From Eriocheir sinensis (lineage: Eukaryota; Arthropoda; Malacostraca; Decapoda; Varunidae): a DNA stretch of 64,000 bases. The notes beneath the pieces were generated by a model. That model did no database searches. It was not told where the DNA came from and saw only the letters and a program-made list of their open reading frames with translations. Of the stretch, positions 53,531 through 64,000 are shown one piece after another. Where the stretch lies: the NCBI RefSeq assembly GCF_024679095.1, contig NC_066520.1, forward strand, positions 16,700,831 to 16,764,830, given 5' to 3'. Position 1 is the first letter of the stretch, and each line of letters opens with the position of its first letter. The translations under genes and the position numbers were made by a program.

Positions 53531-54059
53531 CGTGCGGTGAGAGGCAATCAGCGCGGCGTGTTTGGCTAACGTGTGCTTCGATTTAGTGCGCGACGCATCC
53601 CGTAGATGGCGGAGATATCGATCCTTTCCCTCACGAACGGACAAGCGGGCGGGCGAGTCCTTGCTTCAGATCCGACCCTTAGATAAAACTCACCCCATCG
53701 TTTCTGCAGAAGTAGCCTCCTCCCCTCCTCGCCCCGTGTTTCAACCTGCCAGATCTCCGTGAGGCGGCCCATAAATTCCACCTCCCAGCGATAAGAAAAA
53801 TCTGTCGGCCATAATATCAGCATCTTACATCGTCCTCTTAACACTCACTCGTTCCCTCGCTGCAGAAGTGAGTCTCGTATCGGACACCATGAAGCCGAGT
53901 CACCTTTGACCCCCATATGAACCCCGAGGTCGAGGCGAGGTGTGTGTTCTTGTTCGAGAAAGAGAGAGAGAGAATGGCACACACACACATACACACATAA
54001 ACCCTTTCACCCTCACCCGAAGACCTAAGATCCCACACCACACCACCTCTTCCAGCCTT

Positions 54060-54135
54060 ACCTTCTCACCTGCCCTCCCCGTACCTTAGAGCCTAATTAG
54101 CGGACAGGTGTGTTAGCTCCGGTTAATTAAAGAGA
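54060..54135. promoter_or_regulatory. candidate site cluster in vg intron 1
   Basis: CACCTG (54068), TAATTA (54094), CAGGTG (54105) and TTAATTAA (54123) lie within 65 bp of non-repetitive DNA. Weak evidence only. Confidence 0.22.
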
Positions 54136-54299
54136 TAAGATGCTCGTTCGGATAAGTGGAACACACGAAGGCAATTTCGGAAGAGAGGACTAACACAACG
54201 TAACTTAACACCTGAGAGAGCCAGTGAGGTGTGTGGCCCGGGCGAGGCGATGCGGAGACGTCCATATCGAGGGTTGTGTTGTGGGTGTAGCGATGCCTT

Positions 54300-54510
54300 C
54301 GGGCGGGGCGGGGCGGGGCGGGGCGGGGTGTTGGAGAGGGACGCGGGCGGCAACGAGAGGGGTGGTGGTGGTGGTGGTGGTGAAGGTGGTGACATGGGTG
54401 ATGGCTGTCGTGATAGTTTGGGAAGGTGATGGTAATGGTGTTGATAGGAATGGCGCTCCGTCGTGATCCCTGTGGCGGTGGTGGTGATGGTGGTGGTGGT
54501 GGTGGTGATC
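54300..54510. repeat. (GGGGC)n and (GGT)n tracts
   Basis: GGGGC pentamers at 54307-54327 and GGT triplets at 54361-54390 and 54475-54510. Confidence 0.85.
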
Positions 54511-54871
54511 AGAAGTATACCAGAGAAGAGGGAGCGAAAGATCGAAAGAGAGGGAGGAAAAAGAGGAAATAATGGTGATGGGCGTGATAAGATAGAGGAG
54601 CAAAAATGTTACCGGAATTTTCATTGTAACAAAAACAACTCAAACAAACGAAAAAGTAAAGCCAGAGCGAATCACCGGGGTCATTATCTCGTATCATTAA
54701 AATCTGAGTCATTAAGGGAAGGTTTTACATAGACGAACTTACTTCAAACAGCGTCATAAACGGGCGTCCAGATAAAGGGAGTTAGGGATAATGAGCTCCG
54801 TGGATTGAGTGATTGGGAGGCGAATGGAAGAAGCAGCGGCGGTGGAGGAAGAGTCGCAACGGAAGAGATCT

Positions 54872-54965
54872 CGCGGACTTTTTTTTTTTTCTTTTTTTTA
54901 CAGCAGAGGAGACTGTTCATGGGCGTAAAAAAGAGAAAACAGTAATGAAAAAAAAAGCCCGCTAA
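54872..54965 (-). repeat. SINE-like family A copy
   Basis: The reverse complement reads TAGCGGGC-T-run, then CGCCCATGAACAGTCTCCTC + TGCTGTAAAAA. Confidence 0.6.
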
Positions 54966-55004
54966 TTACATATTGCTTAAACTATCCATGCAGGTCCATA
55001 TTCC

Positions 55005-55019
55005 TAGACATTTCGGGGC

Positions 55020-55055
<36 letters not shown>

Positions 55056-55170
55056 TTGGTAACGCTTTCGTAGAGGTTTTTAGTATTTACATGGGTAATT
55101 TTATGAGCCGTGTGATAGTTTGCCAAGGCTTCTACACCGTGAATGTGAATGTGATTAATCTCCTTTGTGC
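55005..55170 (+). repeat. SINE-like family B copy with internal (AC)n
   Basis: ACATTTCGGGGCTTACACAC (AC run 55022-55054), then ATTTGGTAACGCTTTCGTAG, AATTTTATGAGCCGTGTGAT and CTTCTACACCGTGAATGTGA. Confidence 0.65.
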
Positions 55171-55328
55171 GGGAAATTTCTGTATTGTGAGTTTTGTGAG
55201 TTTGTTTTATTTTTTTTTGTGGGATAATTAATCTTAGCGTCGATATGAACCTTCGCTCTGACTTCCCACGAATTGTTAGATATTTGGTAATCTGAAAACT
55301 TATTTACAATGCAATCTTTATTTAGCAT

Positions 55329-55331
<3 letters not shown>

Positions 55332-55382
<51 letters not shown>
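55332..55382. repeat. (GA)n microsatellite
   Basis: About 25 GA units. Confidence 0.97.
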
Positions 55383-55388
<6 letters not shown>

Positions 55389-55867
55389 CATCGTACAGTA
55401 AATTTATCAACTAACTAAAAAAACTCAAACTCTCTAATTATCGTTCCTCGGCGTCCTCATTACACTCGGCGGGGGGCTTCGAGGCGGCCACACGGGGGTA
55501 ATTACCTGTGGCTGATGGCACTAATGAGTTCACACCTGTGCTACACCTGAACTACCGACTGTCACGGGCTCGATTCATATATTTATTTATCCCTTCCCCT
55601 CCTTTTTTTTTTCCTCCTACTACGGCTTTGGTATTTTCCTCTTCCTCATCTCACTTCAACATCACCTTCTCCTCCTTCCTTTTTATTTTCCTCTGGTATT
55701 CTGTTCTTCCTCATTCCTCGTCCTCCTCTTCCTGTCCTTTCTTTTCCTTCCTCTCCTTGTACCTCTCTGGTATTTTACTCTTTCTCTTCCCACTTCTTAA
55801 CCATCACTACCACTGCTCCTTCCCTTCCTGCGCCTCCTCTTTTCTGTTCCCTTCTCCTCTAATTCCT

Positions 55868-55932
55868 TCCCCTTTTGTCTCTCTCCGGCATATGACCACA
55901 GATGTTGCGCCGACTAAACGAAACTTTCCAAA
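55868..55932 (+). repeat. SINE-like family B 3' tail only
   Basis: A stretch of about 56 bp is identical to 53455-53510 (TGTCTCTCTCCGGCATATGA, continuing to AACGAAACTTTCCAA). Confidence 0.8.
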
Positions 55933-56414
55933 ACTTTTTCCTCCTCCTCTTCTTGCTTTTACAGGTATTTTATAGGTATTCGTTACAGTGGCACAGGTAA
56001 AAGTGATGTCCCAATACCAAACTGCATGTCACTGTTGTGCTCATATTTGTGCCTGTGTTTCGATTTTGTAGAGGAATCGAATCGCTTAAGTTTACCTGGC
56101 GATTAGATTCTCCAGGTACACTTTTTGTTGATGTGTCACTTGTGCGTAATGTGCCTCAGGCCGAGAAGAGAGGCTCCAGGGATTCACAGCAAGACTTTTT
56201 TGTTCTTTTTTCATAGTAACCTCGCTAATAAGTTACGCCAACGCTGCCCAGCATTAATTAATCAGTCAAGAGGGACACGCCGGAGGGGAGAATGTAACAG
56301 TATCCAGGAATGACATGCTTGGAGAGGAGCGTGTTTGGCTTGTGGAGTGACCAGTGATGTTTACTAAAGGGGGTTAAGGGCTTATTCCCTATTCAAACGG
56401 GAATGGTGTATATA

Positions 56415-56602
56415 GCAGGAATACCCCCCCCCCCCCCCTCACGCGCACACACGACCCTCCCATAGCCCCCCCCACATACACGACCCCCTTTTCCCTCTCC
56501 CTCACCACACACACGTACGAGGCGTAATAGGTAGCATAATGACACGGATATGATTTTTTAAGCCAAGTCGGCGAGAAGAAAGCCTTGGTGGTGTGTGTGT
56601 GT

Positions 56603-56649
<47 letters not shown>

Positions 56650-56660
56650 CGGCGGCAGCC
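56415..56660. repeat. C-runs and (TG)n microsatellite
   Basis: A run of about 14 C near 56426 and TG at 56590-56648. Confidence 0.93.
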
Positions 56661-56929
56661 ACTCAGAAGCATCCTTGGAAGCACCCAACAGCCCCACCAG
56701 CAGCAGACCGGCCCTCCGCTGAAGCCCTGTACTCCCCCAGCGCCTCCCTCGCGGCAAGAATATTTTGTAACTTTTTTACCCGTGGCCGCGAACTTCACCG
56801 CGGAATGTCTTGCTGTCGAGCGTGTTGTGTGTGGTGTGTGTGCGTGGCTCTGCTCTGCTACGGTGCGCCGGATAACTCAGCCTCGATTTCGACAATAGTA
56901 ATTCCTTAGCAAAATGTTATGTAGGTAGA

Positions 56930-57235
56930 TGGAAAAACAGGCTGATAAATAGACAGTTGGGTAGATAGATAAATTTTTAAACAGCTCATCAGGGCTTTAG
57001 ACATTGCAAAAGGAGTTGATCAGACGATTAGTGAAAAACCAATAGAAGTTGAGCAATTGTGAAACAGCTATTGCTTTTAACCTAGACAGCTAGATAGATA
57101 GATAGATAAACTTTTGAACAGCTCCTCGGGGATTTAGACATCGTAAAAAGGGAGTTGATCAGACGAATAGAAAAACCTTAACAGAAACTGGACAATTATG
57201 AAACAGCTATTGCTTCTAACCTTGTCTGTTTAAAA
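56930..57235. repeat. two-copy duplication, unit about 145 bp
   Basis: AACAGCTC-TC-GGG-TTTAGACAT, GGAGTTGATCAGACGA and GAAACAGCTATTGCTT occur in both copies; each starts with GATA repeats. Confidence 0.85.
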
Positions 57236-57477
57236 GAAAACAGACAGATAAACAGATAGTCACTAAATTAATCCACTCAAAAAACGAGACAGACAGAAAA
57301 CACAGACAAGAAAAAAAAAACTCATTCTGCGATATGCGTCCAGGATGCGATAAAGAACTCAGGACAAACATACGAACGCTATAACTCAACGGCATTAAAG
57401 ACCTTGCCGGTAATATACAGAAGCCGGTCGTTAAGTATCTTGGCAAGTGATGCAAAAAAGCTTGAGAAGTTGGTACT

Positions 57478-58030
57478 GTCAGACGCTTCCGCCGCTTACA
57501 TCAACAATTTCCAAAGGCCAAAGAGGAGATTAATTGAATGTTAATGAGTGTTTCTTTATGCTCACGGTACAGAAGAAGGCTCAAACTACCACCAGGATCA
57601 TAAAACAACCCACAATCTTCAAAGGCCAAGGAGGAGATTAATTGGATGTTAATGATGAAATTGGATGTTTATGCTCACGGTACAGCAGAAGGCTCAAACT
57701 ACCACCAGGATCATAAAACAACCTACAATTTCCAAAGGCCAAAGGGGAGTTTAATTGAATGTTAATGAGTGTTTTTTTATGCTTAGAGTACAGAAGAAGG
57801 CTCAAATTACCACCAGGATCATAAGACAACCTACAATTTCCAAAGGCCAAAGAAGCGATTAATCGGATTTTAATGAGTGTTTCTTTATGCTTAGAGTACA
57901 GAAGAAGGATCAAACTACCACCAGGATCATAAAACAACAACCAACGACGCAAACCCTTATGAGAGCCTTGTTGAATATGTGAGCTTAACTTGGGCGACGA
58001 AATGTTTAAAAATATGACTCTGGACTCGGG
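57478..58030 (-). repeat. SINE-like family B copy with internal tandem expansion
   Basis: Reverse orientation. The internal segment AATTTCCAAAGGCCAAAGAG ... GGCTCAAACTACCACCAGGA + TCATAAAACAAC is present four times (about 57507, 57611, 57726, 57835; unit about 110 bp), then the single-copy head GACGAAATGTTTAAAAATATG. Confidence 0.85.
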
Positions 58031-58169
58031 AAAACAAACCAGGCGGCGGGGCGGAGAGTGAGGCAAGAGCAAGGTGGTGGCAGCTCCCGAGTCACTATGA
58101 AGGAACCTGCCGCCCGAACCCACAGGCGAAAGTATAGGAATGTTATGTGAGAAATGCTTGCCGAGCGTG

Positions 58170-58480
58170 TGGGCCGCGGGAGGATGACGGGATGCAGCTG
58201 CTGGGGGGGACGAAGGAGGGGGTGACGGAGGAATGGGTGGGTGAGGAGGGAGTGAAGGAGGGATGGGTGGGGTAAGGGAGTGGGCGAAGGAGAGGTGGGT
58301 GGGGGTAGATAGGGGGTGAAAAGAGGTAGTGCGTGGGGTGAGAGGGTGAAGCCTCCGCCAAGGGATGGGGTGTGGGGATGAAGGAGAGTTGGTGGGGTGA
58401 AGGAAGGGGGTGGGTGGGGTGAGGAAGGGGGTGAAGGGAGGGGGTGGTGGTGGGATGGGGGGGGGGGTTTAGTGGGGGGG
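58170..58480. repeat. G-rich degenerate repeat (GGGTGGGGTGA type)
   Basis: Irregular GGTGGGTGAGG/GGGGTGAAGGA units. No coding evidence. Confidence 0.75.
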
Positions 58481-58539
58481 AAGAGAGGAGCACGTCGCTA
58501 AGATTATGTGGGTACTACTACTGCTGTTTATTACTACAA

Positions 58540-58860
58540 CTTTTTTCCTTGCTGTTATTATTATTGTCGTTATTAATATTATTTTTTCTATTTCTATTTT
58601 TCTATTTTAGTTTTCTCATTTCATTTCTGCACTTTATTTTTTTTTGTTATCATCGTCATCGTAATTATTTTTCATTATTATTATTATTATTAGTAGTAGT
58701 AGTAGCATTTATTTGTTTGTTTATTTATTTATTTATTTATTAGGTACGGTAGCAGGGGAAGCAGCAACAGTAGTAGTAACAGTAGCAATAATGGTAGCAG
58801 TCGTAATATTAATAGCAGGGGTAAGAGCAGGAGCATTAGCCGCAGTAGAAATAGAAGCAA
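58540..58860. repeat. degenerate (TTA)n, (TAG)n, (TTTA)n and (AGCAGT)n
   Basis: Short imperfect triplet and tetranucleotide runs. No gene. Confidence 0.7.
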
Positions 58861-59079
58861 GAGAAGTCGTTACACGCGTTATGACTTACGACAGAACATT
58901 TCAACGTGTTCTTAGTATCTATTTTATTACTTCCTTTTTGTGACGTAGTTAGTTAGAAGTGTTGGATTTTCACGGAGTTAAGGCGACGTATTACAAACTC
59001 ACTCGTAAAGGCAATACAAAAATTCAACAAAACTAAATAACCACGCCTTAAAAAAAAAAGTCTTCCAAATATGTCAAGG

Positions 59080-59262
59080 CCGGTCTGGCGTAGGCTCCCG
59101 CGGGTCCTTTCCTCCCCTTTGCTCTGCCACACAGTCCCAACACCTATCTCTGCCTCTCAAATGTAAGCTATAGGTAACATATGAGAGGAAAAAATAGGTG
59201 TTGGGACTGTGTGGCAGAGCAGAGGGAAGAAATGGACCCGCGGGAGCCAACGCCAAAACGGA
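59080..59262. mobile_element. fold-back (MITE-like) element, arms of about 80 bp
   Basis: A near-palindrome of about 180 bp. The left arm 59093-59107 pairs perfectly with 59234-59248 (15 bp), and 59121-59147 pairs perfectly with 59194-59220 (27 bp). Flanking parts pair imperfectly and the loop is only about 10-20 nt (around AAGCTATAGG). There is no ORF. A-runs lie about 30 bp outside each arm (59050 and 59306). It fits a MITE/fold-back transposon or a long hairpin RNA source. Confidence 0.8.
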
Positions 59263-59724
59263 CACAACAATTTGGTTTCACTAGTAAAGACAAATTCGAC
59301 GTTAAAAAAAAAAAACACGCATTAGTGGAACGTATTAATGTATAGTCTGAATATTAGAATGTCCGTTGTCTCCCTCTCGCGTAGTGTGATTGAAACGTGT
59401 CCGTGGTTAGTCAACATGAAATAAAAACTATTGGTCTCATCCTGAAATTTCCATGTAGATTTAATAGGAAAAACGACAAATCAAAATCCTTTAATCTGAT
59501 GACTAGCATTGGCGTAATTTATAATAATGGAGATGATGGTGACAGCAAAAAAACAATGACAATAAAATAATAATAGTGATGATGATAATTGTAAGAAATC
59601 CTGCAATTCATCGGAGTAACGACTTCTTATATACCTCTTGATTTATTGCTTCATCTAATGACCGAAGAATAACTATTTGTATTACCACTGATTGTTATTG
59701 TGGTACTGGTTTTACGCTTACTTG

Positions 59725-59727
<3 letters not shown>

Positions 59728-59771
<44 letters not shown>

Positions 59772-59861
59772 ACGCACACGCACACGCGCAGAGGCAGCCA
59801 AGCACACAAAACACACCATGGTAGAAATATACTTTAATCCAAGGGAGCGAGAGTGTAATAT

Positions 59862-59904
<43 letters not shown>
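59728..59904. repeat. (CA)n and (TG)n complementary pair
   Basis: CA at 59728-59771 (with ACGCAC variants to 59789) and TG at 59862-59904. Confidence 0.95.
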
Positions 59905-59906
<2 letters not shown>

Positions 59907-60164
59907 CCTTATACATTGAACAACACCCCAAATAACAATACTGGCGGACAGGATCAATGCCTCCCCTTGTACCCTCACGCTCCGCTAACCCCGAAAGCCT
60001 CGCGTCTCTTATTGAAATCGACGAAGAATACGAGTTGATGCCCATCCGCCGCAAGAGACGCGTCGCTGAGGTCCAGGATCTTACATGTGTCCCTTTAACC
60101 TCGTCTATGGGTGCTCTGAAGTGATATAAAACGCCTTAGAATAGATAAAACTATGTTAGATGGG

Positions 60165-60660
60165 TGATTAATAAATAGTGACAACGTATGGGAGTTTTAT
60201 TGTTGTTGGTGGAGCTGGAAAAGACGATATCGGGTGTTTTCTATAAAAGTTAAAACGTATGAGAACTGTGTGGTCATTGGTGGAGCAGAAAAAGACGATA
60301 TCGGGTGTTTTCTATAAAAGTTAAAACGTATGAGAACTGTGTGGTCATTGGTGGAGCTGAAATAGACGATATCGGGTGTTTTCTATAAAAGTTAAAACGT
60401 ATGAGAACTGTGTGGTCATTGGTGGAGCTGAAATAGACGATATCGGGTGTTTTCTATAAAAGTTAAAACGTATGAGAACTGTGTGGTCATTGGTAGAGCT
60501 GAAATAGACGATATCGGGTGTTTTCTATAAAAGTTAAAACGTATGAGAACTGTGTGGTCATTGGTAGAGCTGAAATAGACGATATCGGGTGTTTTCTATA
60601 AAAGTTAAAACGTATGAGAACTGTGTGGTCATTGGTAGAGCTGAAATAGACGACCTCATT
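60165..60660. repeat. 71-bp tandem array, about six to seven copies
   Basis: Exact 71-bp spacing of GACGATATCGGGTGTTTTCT (60223, 60294, 60365 and onward), with near-identical inner units containing GTATGAGAACTGTGTGGTCA. Confidence 0.95.
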
Positions 60661-61109
60661 TGTTTTCTAAGGAAATTACCGCTCACATGTATGATTCTTT
60701 GAAGGAGGATTTTTTTGTTTCGTTCTTCATATAGTATTTTCATTCCGTATATTTTTATTCGTGTCAGTTGTAGTTTTATGTTACTAGCTCGACGATGAGT
60801 CCTAGAAAAACTATGATAACTAAAATATAGATCATCACATTGTTGGAAAATATAGCAGCGTCTAAATATAGTGTGATTCCCAAACTTTATTTTACCATAT
60901 CTAAATTTTTCAAACAATTTTTTTTCTGATTTGAGTGTTAATTGGAACAGTGCGAACCAATTACCGAACACTATTTCCATGTCTGCTACCGTAAATATCA
61001 ACCCATAAAAGAATATTAAATGAGTCAGAGAACATTAAATTCTTAGGGTGGCTTTCGATACTAGGAGATGCGTGAGAACAGGAGGGGCCACCGCCTTAAC
61101 AGACAGACA

Positions 61110-61165
61110 AAAAGAAAGAAAGAGACAGAAAAAGGAAAGAAAAAGAAAAGAAAAGAAAAGTCATT
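61110..61165. repeat. A/G-rich simple repeat (AGAAAAG)n
   Basis: Imperfect GAAAGA/AGAAAAG units, between exon 1 and the 71-bp array. Confidence 0.8.
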
Positions 61166-61364
61166 ATGATTAGTAGCAGCTGCATCATTAACCCAACCAT
61201 TTCGCTGCATAATTAAATAGTTAGTGTCCCAGAACCCTTTTTAGAAGCATCCATCAATCACCTTGTTAGCTCGTTAGTCATTTAGCCAGTCGGTCACTCA
61301 TTCATCACCTCCTTAGTTGGTTAGTAAGGTTGTCGGGGTTGCCAGGATGCCGAGGAGCCTTTAC

Positions 61365-61472
61365 CTTGTCATAGTGGTTGAGGGCGAGGGGGTTGGAGGG
61401 ACAGTAGGGGTTGGAGTGCCGTTGGTAAGCCTGAAGGTACGAGGCATAACCCTGGTACATCACGCCAGCCAT
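61365..61472 (-). CDS. vg: vg exon 1 (start codon exon)
   Basis: This 108-nt coding part gives 36 residues starting MAGVMYQGYASYLQAYQRH and ending NHYDK, followed by the donor GTAAAG; it ends in phase 0. The start is the first of two close in-frame ATGs (61472 and 61460). The VMYQ.Y..YL pattern resembles the N-termini of VGLL2 and Drosophila Vg, which have a VMY-type motif followed by aromatic residues. The tyrosine-rich N-terminus has no known catalytic role. The 5' UTR continues upstream for an unknown distance. If the second ATG is used, the protein is four residues shorter. The phase-0 donor matches the phase-0 acceptor of exon 2 across a 9.8-kb intron. Confidence 0.85.
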
Positions 61473-62892
61473 TCTATCTCCCCCGCACCTCCTCCGCCTT
61501 CACGCCCGCCGCTCCCTCCGTTAGTGCTGCAGGAGTTCGGGAGCTTCCTTTCGCCCTCTCCTTCCTTAGATCTCGTGTTGAGTTTGAGTTTCTCCTCCTT
61601 TTCCTTCTTTCTTCGGTGACGTCTTTCAGCTGAGATTTCCACTGTTGGTTTTTCTTGTTATTTTTCTTCTTTGTGGTTCCTTTTTTGCTACGACCATCTG
61701 TTGCTTTTTTTGCGTGTTTGTGTTTTTTATAGTTTTTTTGTTGTTATGTGTCCGTGGTACTTTAGATTATTTTTTTTTCTGGTTCTTTAATAGTTTGTGG
61801 TTTTAATATTTTTTTCTTATCCTTTTCTTTCCCTTTTCAGTTCATTCGTTTTCTCTTTTCTTGCTACTCTGGCTGATTATATTTTTCTTGCTTTGTCGTA
61901 TCAATTTTTTTAAGTGTTTTTTCTACTTTCCATATCCTTTTTCTCTTCTCTGTTTGTCTATTTCCCCTTCTGTTGGTTGTTTTCTTTTTTCCTATTGTAT
62001 TTCACTTATTTTGTCATAGCTAATTTCTGGTAGTATATTTTTCCTTTTGTCTACTTTCCAGTCCTGAGCAAAAGTTCTCCCAATTTTTTCTTTTCATTTA
62101 TGCGGCGTTGAAATGAACTGTTCGTTTCCATGTTGCTCATCGCTGATTAATTATTTCTTTATTAATTTCTTGTGCCTTCAGTTTGCTTTCCGATGGTTTG
62201 GCATTTCAAGTTCAAGTTATTTCGCTTTCTATCGTAGTCCACTTCATGTTTTACTGATATATTCTTTTGTGCCAGAAACCTCAGCGTCACTTTTTGAGGT
62301 GTTCACCGCTTAAAATCTTTCTAAATACACTCCGCTGCCTTGCGTTTCCTTCTTAATTATTCTCTGGCCCAAGCTCAGTTCACTCTGTTCGTAAGTGTGC
62401 AGCTATGTAGAGCTAGTTTTATATCTACCAAGCTATTTTTTTCTGCGCCGTGAATAACCACAATGTTTTATTTACGAAGCCAAATGTTATGTTCCGGCGA
62501 TTATCGAGCTTCTTTTTATCTCTTTCTAACCGTTTATCAGTTGTCTCGTTTCCCTCACAATCCCGCACTGCACCTTCGCCACTATCAAGTCTCCTCCTCT
62601 AATGGCTCAGATCTTCCCTTTCATCGCTACAAACTCCCTCGTCACTCAGCTGTGGAGGCAACAGGTAGAAATTACGATCAGCATCAGGTAAAAACTCGCC
62701 CGTGCATGATGTCACTCGCGCCGGTAAATCGTCCCTTTTTTCCTCGTGTTTTTCTGTTCGTGTCCGGCTCGTGTCATGCATCCGCGTCAAGAAGCGGACG
62801 TTGGTTACCTTGTCGGAGGTCCGGGTGACGCTTACCTACGAGTTACACACCTGAGTGGATCCTAATTGGGGGTTTTAATGTCGCGCAGTTGT

Positions 62893-62968
62893 ATTGGGGG
62901 TTATAAGGTTTTTTTTCCTCATTTATTTTCGCCTTTGAGCTGCTTCCTTTACTGTAAAAAAATACGCG
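62893..62968 (+). repeat. SINE-like family A copy, 3' part
   Basis: T-run, then TTCGCCTTTGAGCTGCTTCC + TTTACTGTAAAAAAA: the cleanest tail in the window. Confidence 0.65.
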
Positions 62969-63143
62969 CGTGGTCATCAGCGTGAGGTGGTGCACAAGTC
63001 ACAGGTGTAGTGATGTTGGTTGTACAGTGCACCGTCACCACCACTGCCATGAACCACCACCACCACCACCACCACCGTCATCATCACTCCCATTCGTAAT
63101 ATCAACACCATTATTTTCTTTTTCTCGGTTCCGTCGCTGATTG

Positions 63144-63285
<142 letters not shown>

Positions 63286-63389
63286 CACTGACCTCACCTA
63301 TGATAGCGCAGGTGTTTTCCGTGTATCCAGTGATGTCACCTCAGGCCATAAAAATGTATAAGTAAGTAAAAGCAATATACAAAGGTCAC

Positions 63390-63540
63390 GTACAAGGATA
63401 AAAGGAGCCGCCGTGTCCGCCTGCCCTTCGCCGAGGACAAGGAAACTCATCTCCCATCAAGCGTCTGACGTCACGGGCGGAACATTTCGTTAGTATTAAT
63501 GTTATGCGGCCGGGGTCATGCAAGTCAGAACGATGGAGAT
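63390..63540. promoter_or_regulatory. candidate promoter-like patch upstream of vg
   Basis: GGATAAAAGGAGCCGCCGTG and a perfect CRE (TGACGTCA 63466-63473) followed by CGGGCGG, about 2 kb upstream of the vg ATG. Orientation and function are unknown. Confidence 0.22.
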
Positions 63541-63589
63541 TACATTATTATTTTCTTGTCTCCACACACTGATTGTTTTCTCTTTTTCT

Positions 63590-63770
63590 TCTTCAGCTTG
63601 TTATTGATTTTCTTTTGAGTCACATTACTACCGTCGATTTTGTTTTCTATAATTATTTGTTGTTTATTTTTTAGCTTGTTATTATTTTTTCTTTGGGTCG
63701 CATTATTACCGCATCCTGGGTTTCGTTTTTTATAATTATTTGCTGCTATTTTCTTTGCGTTACAATATCA
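63590..63770. repeat. two-copy duplication, unit about 80 bp
   Basis: AGCTTGTTATT-ATTTT-CTTTG-GTC-CATTA-TACCG recurs (63596 and 63674). Confidence 0.7.
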
Positions 63771-64000
63771 CCGTGTCGTGGGATATTATAACTGAAAAAA
63801 GTTAAGTGTATTGTTCGTATGTTACCACCTTTGTATGTGTGTATGCGTGCGTGTGCGGGTTGAGGGGTGGATGATGAGTGGATGATGTGAAGGATGATGG
63901 ATGCTGAAACAAGTGTGACGGATGCTAACACACAAATTAACAGTCTTTCGCATTGTGTATGAGTCAGTGTAAACAAAATCATGGCCGTTGGGAGCGTGTG

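Larger units (their letters stand above)
51555..61364 (-). other. vg intron 1 (about 9.8 kb)
   Basis: No further coding exon could be supported here. The intron holds SINE-like repeats (family B at 52950-53520, 55005-55170, 55868-55930 and 57478-58030; family A at 54872-54965), a fold-back element (59080-59262), a 71-bp array (60165-60660), several CA/TG/GA microsatellites, and E-box/TAATTA clusters near 54060-54130 and 55436-55550. Confidence 0.8.

Noticed and set aside
56593..56909. Plus-strand ORF after the TG tract (RRQPLRSILGSTQQPHQQQ)
   Set aside because: Starts inside a microsatellite, is opposite to vg, and shows no family resemblance or splice support.
57638..58123. 161-codon minus-strand ORF with repeated YDPGGSLSLLLYS
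   Set aside because: Produced by the tandem-expanded family B segment.
61473..61700. A TATA/initiator core promoter for vg
   Set aside because: No convincing TATA box or arthropod initiator at a sensible spacing could be picked out from the T/A-rich sequence.

Overview
The window looks like eukaryotic, intron-rich nuclear DNA from an arthropod, most likely a decapod crustacean. The evidence is one recognisable metazoan gene split into six GT-AG exons, very dense long microsatellites (CT, CA, TTA), many short tandem arrays, and at least two families of short dispersed SINE-like repeats. The decapod assignment is an inference from this overall texture, not from a marker gene. There are no bacterial operons, CRISPR arrays or rRNA genes, and no intact tRNA or transposase gene was found.

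The one well-supported gene is vestigial (vg, the VGLL family of TEAD/Scalloped cofactors). It lies on the minus strand and spans about 38.4 kb, from the ATG at 61472 to the TAG at 23099. Six exons (61365-61472, 51198-51554, 50664-50802, 29340-29589, 28673-28833, 23099-23154) join with matching phases (0, 0, 1, 2, 1) into a 1071-nt CDS for 356 residues. Exon 3 encodes the TONDU (TDU) motif that binds Scalloped/TEAD. Exon 4 carries the second family-typical block (PMSQRNLPASFWNS). Exon 2 is a low-complexity Gln/Ala linker encoded partly by CAG tracts. A last exon of 18 complete codons plus one split codon ends in KDLYWF.

Layout: 1-22829 is flank downstream of vg, mostly microsatellites and tandem arrays (39-bp minisatellite at 14870-16890; arrays at 2390-2890, 4410-4970, 17340-17900, 19300-19640, 20390-20660, 22600-22870). 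It also holds one unassigned plus-strand exon-like segment (17118-17217). Next come the 3' part of vg and intron 5 (23155-28672, with a 55-bp array and a CRE/CCAAT/Su(H)-like site cluster), the 506-bp intron 4, and the 21-kb intron 3 (29590-50663). Intron 3 holds several CpG-rich islands with homeodomain, E-box and POU-type sites, a 60-bp higher-order repeat, and a structured 156-bp insertion with a 10-bp target-site duplication. The 395-bp intron 2, the 9.8-kb intron 1 (with an approximately 180-bp fold-back element and a 71-bp array) and about 2.5 kb of 5' flank complete the window.

The most useful results are the complete vg gene model, candidate intronic enhancers (Drosophila vg is controlled by intronic boundary and quadrant enhancers), the precise insertion in a satellite array, the fold-back element, two SINE-like families, and evidence that internal segments of one family were amplified in tandem at two places. 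I did not find a clearly novel multi-gene system. All family assignments were made by eye, without database searches.
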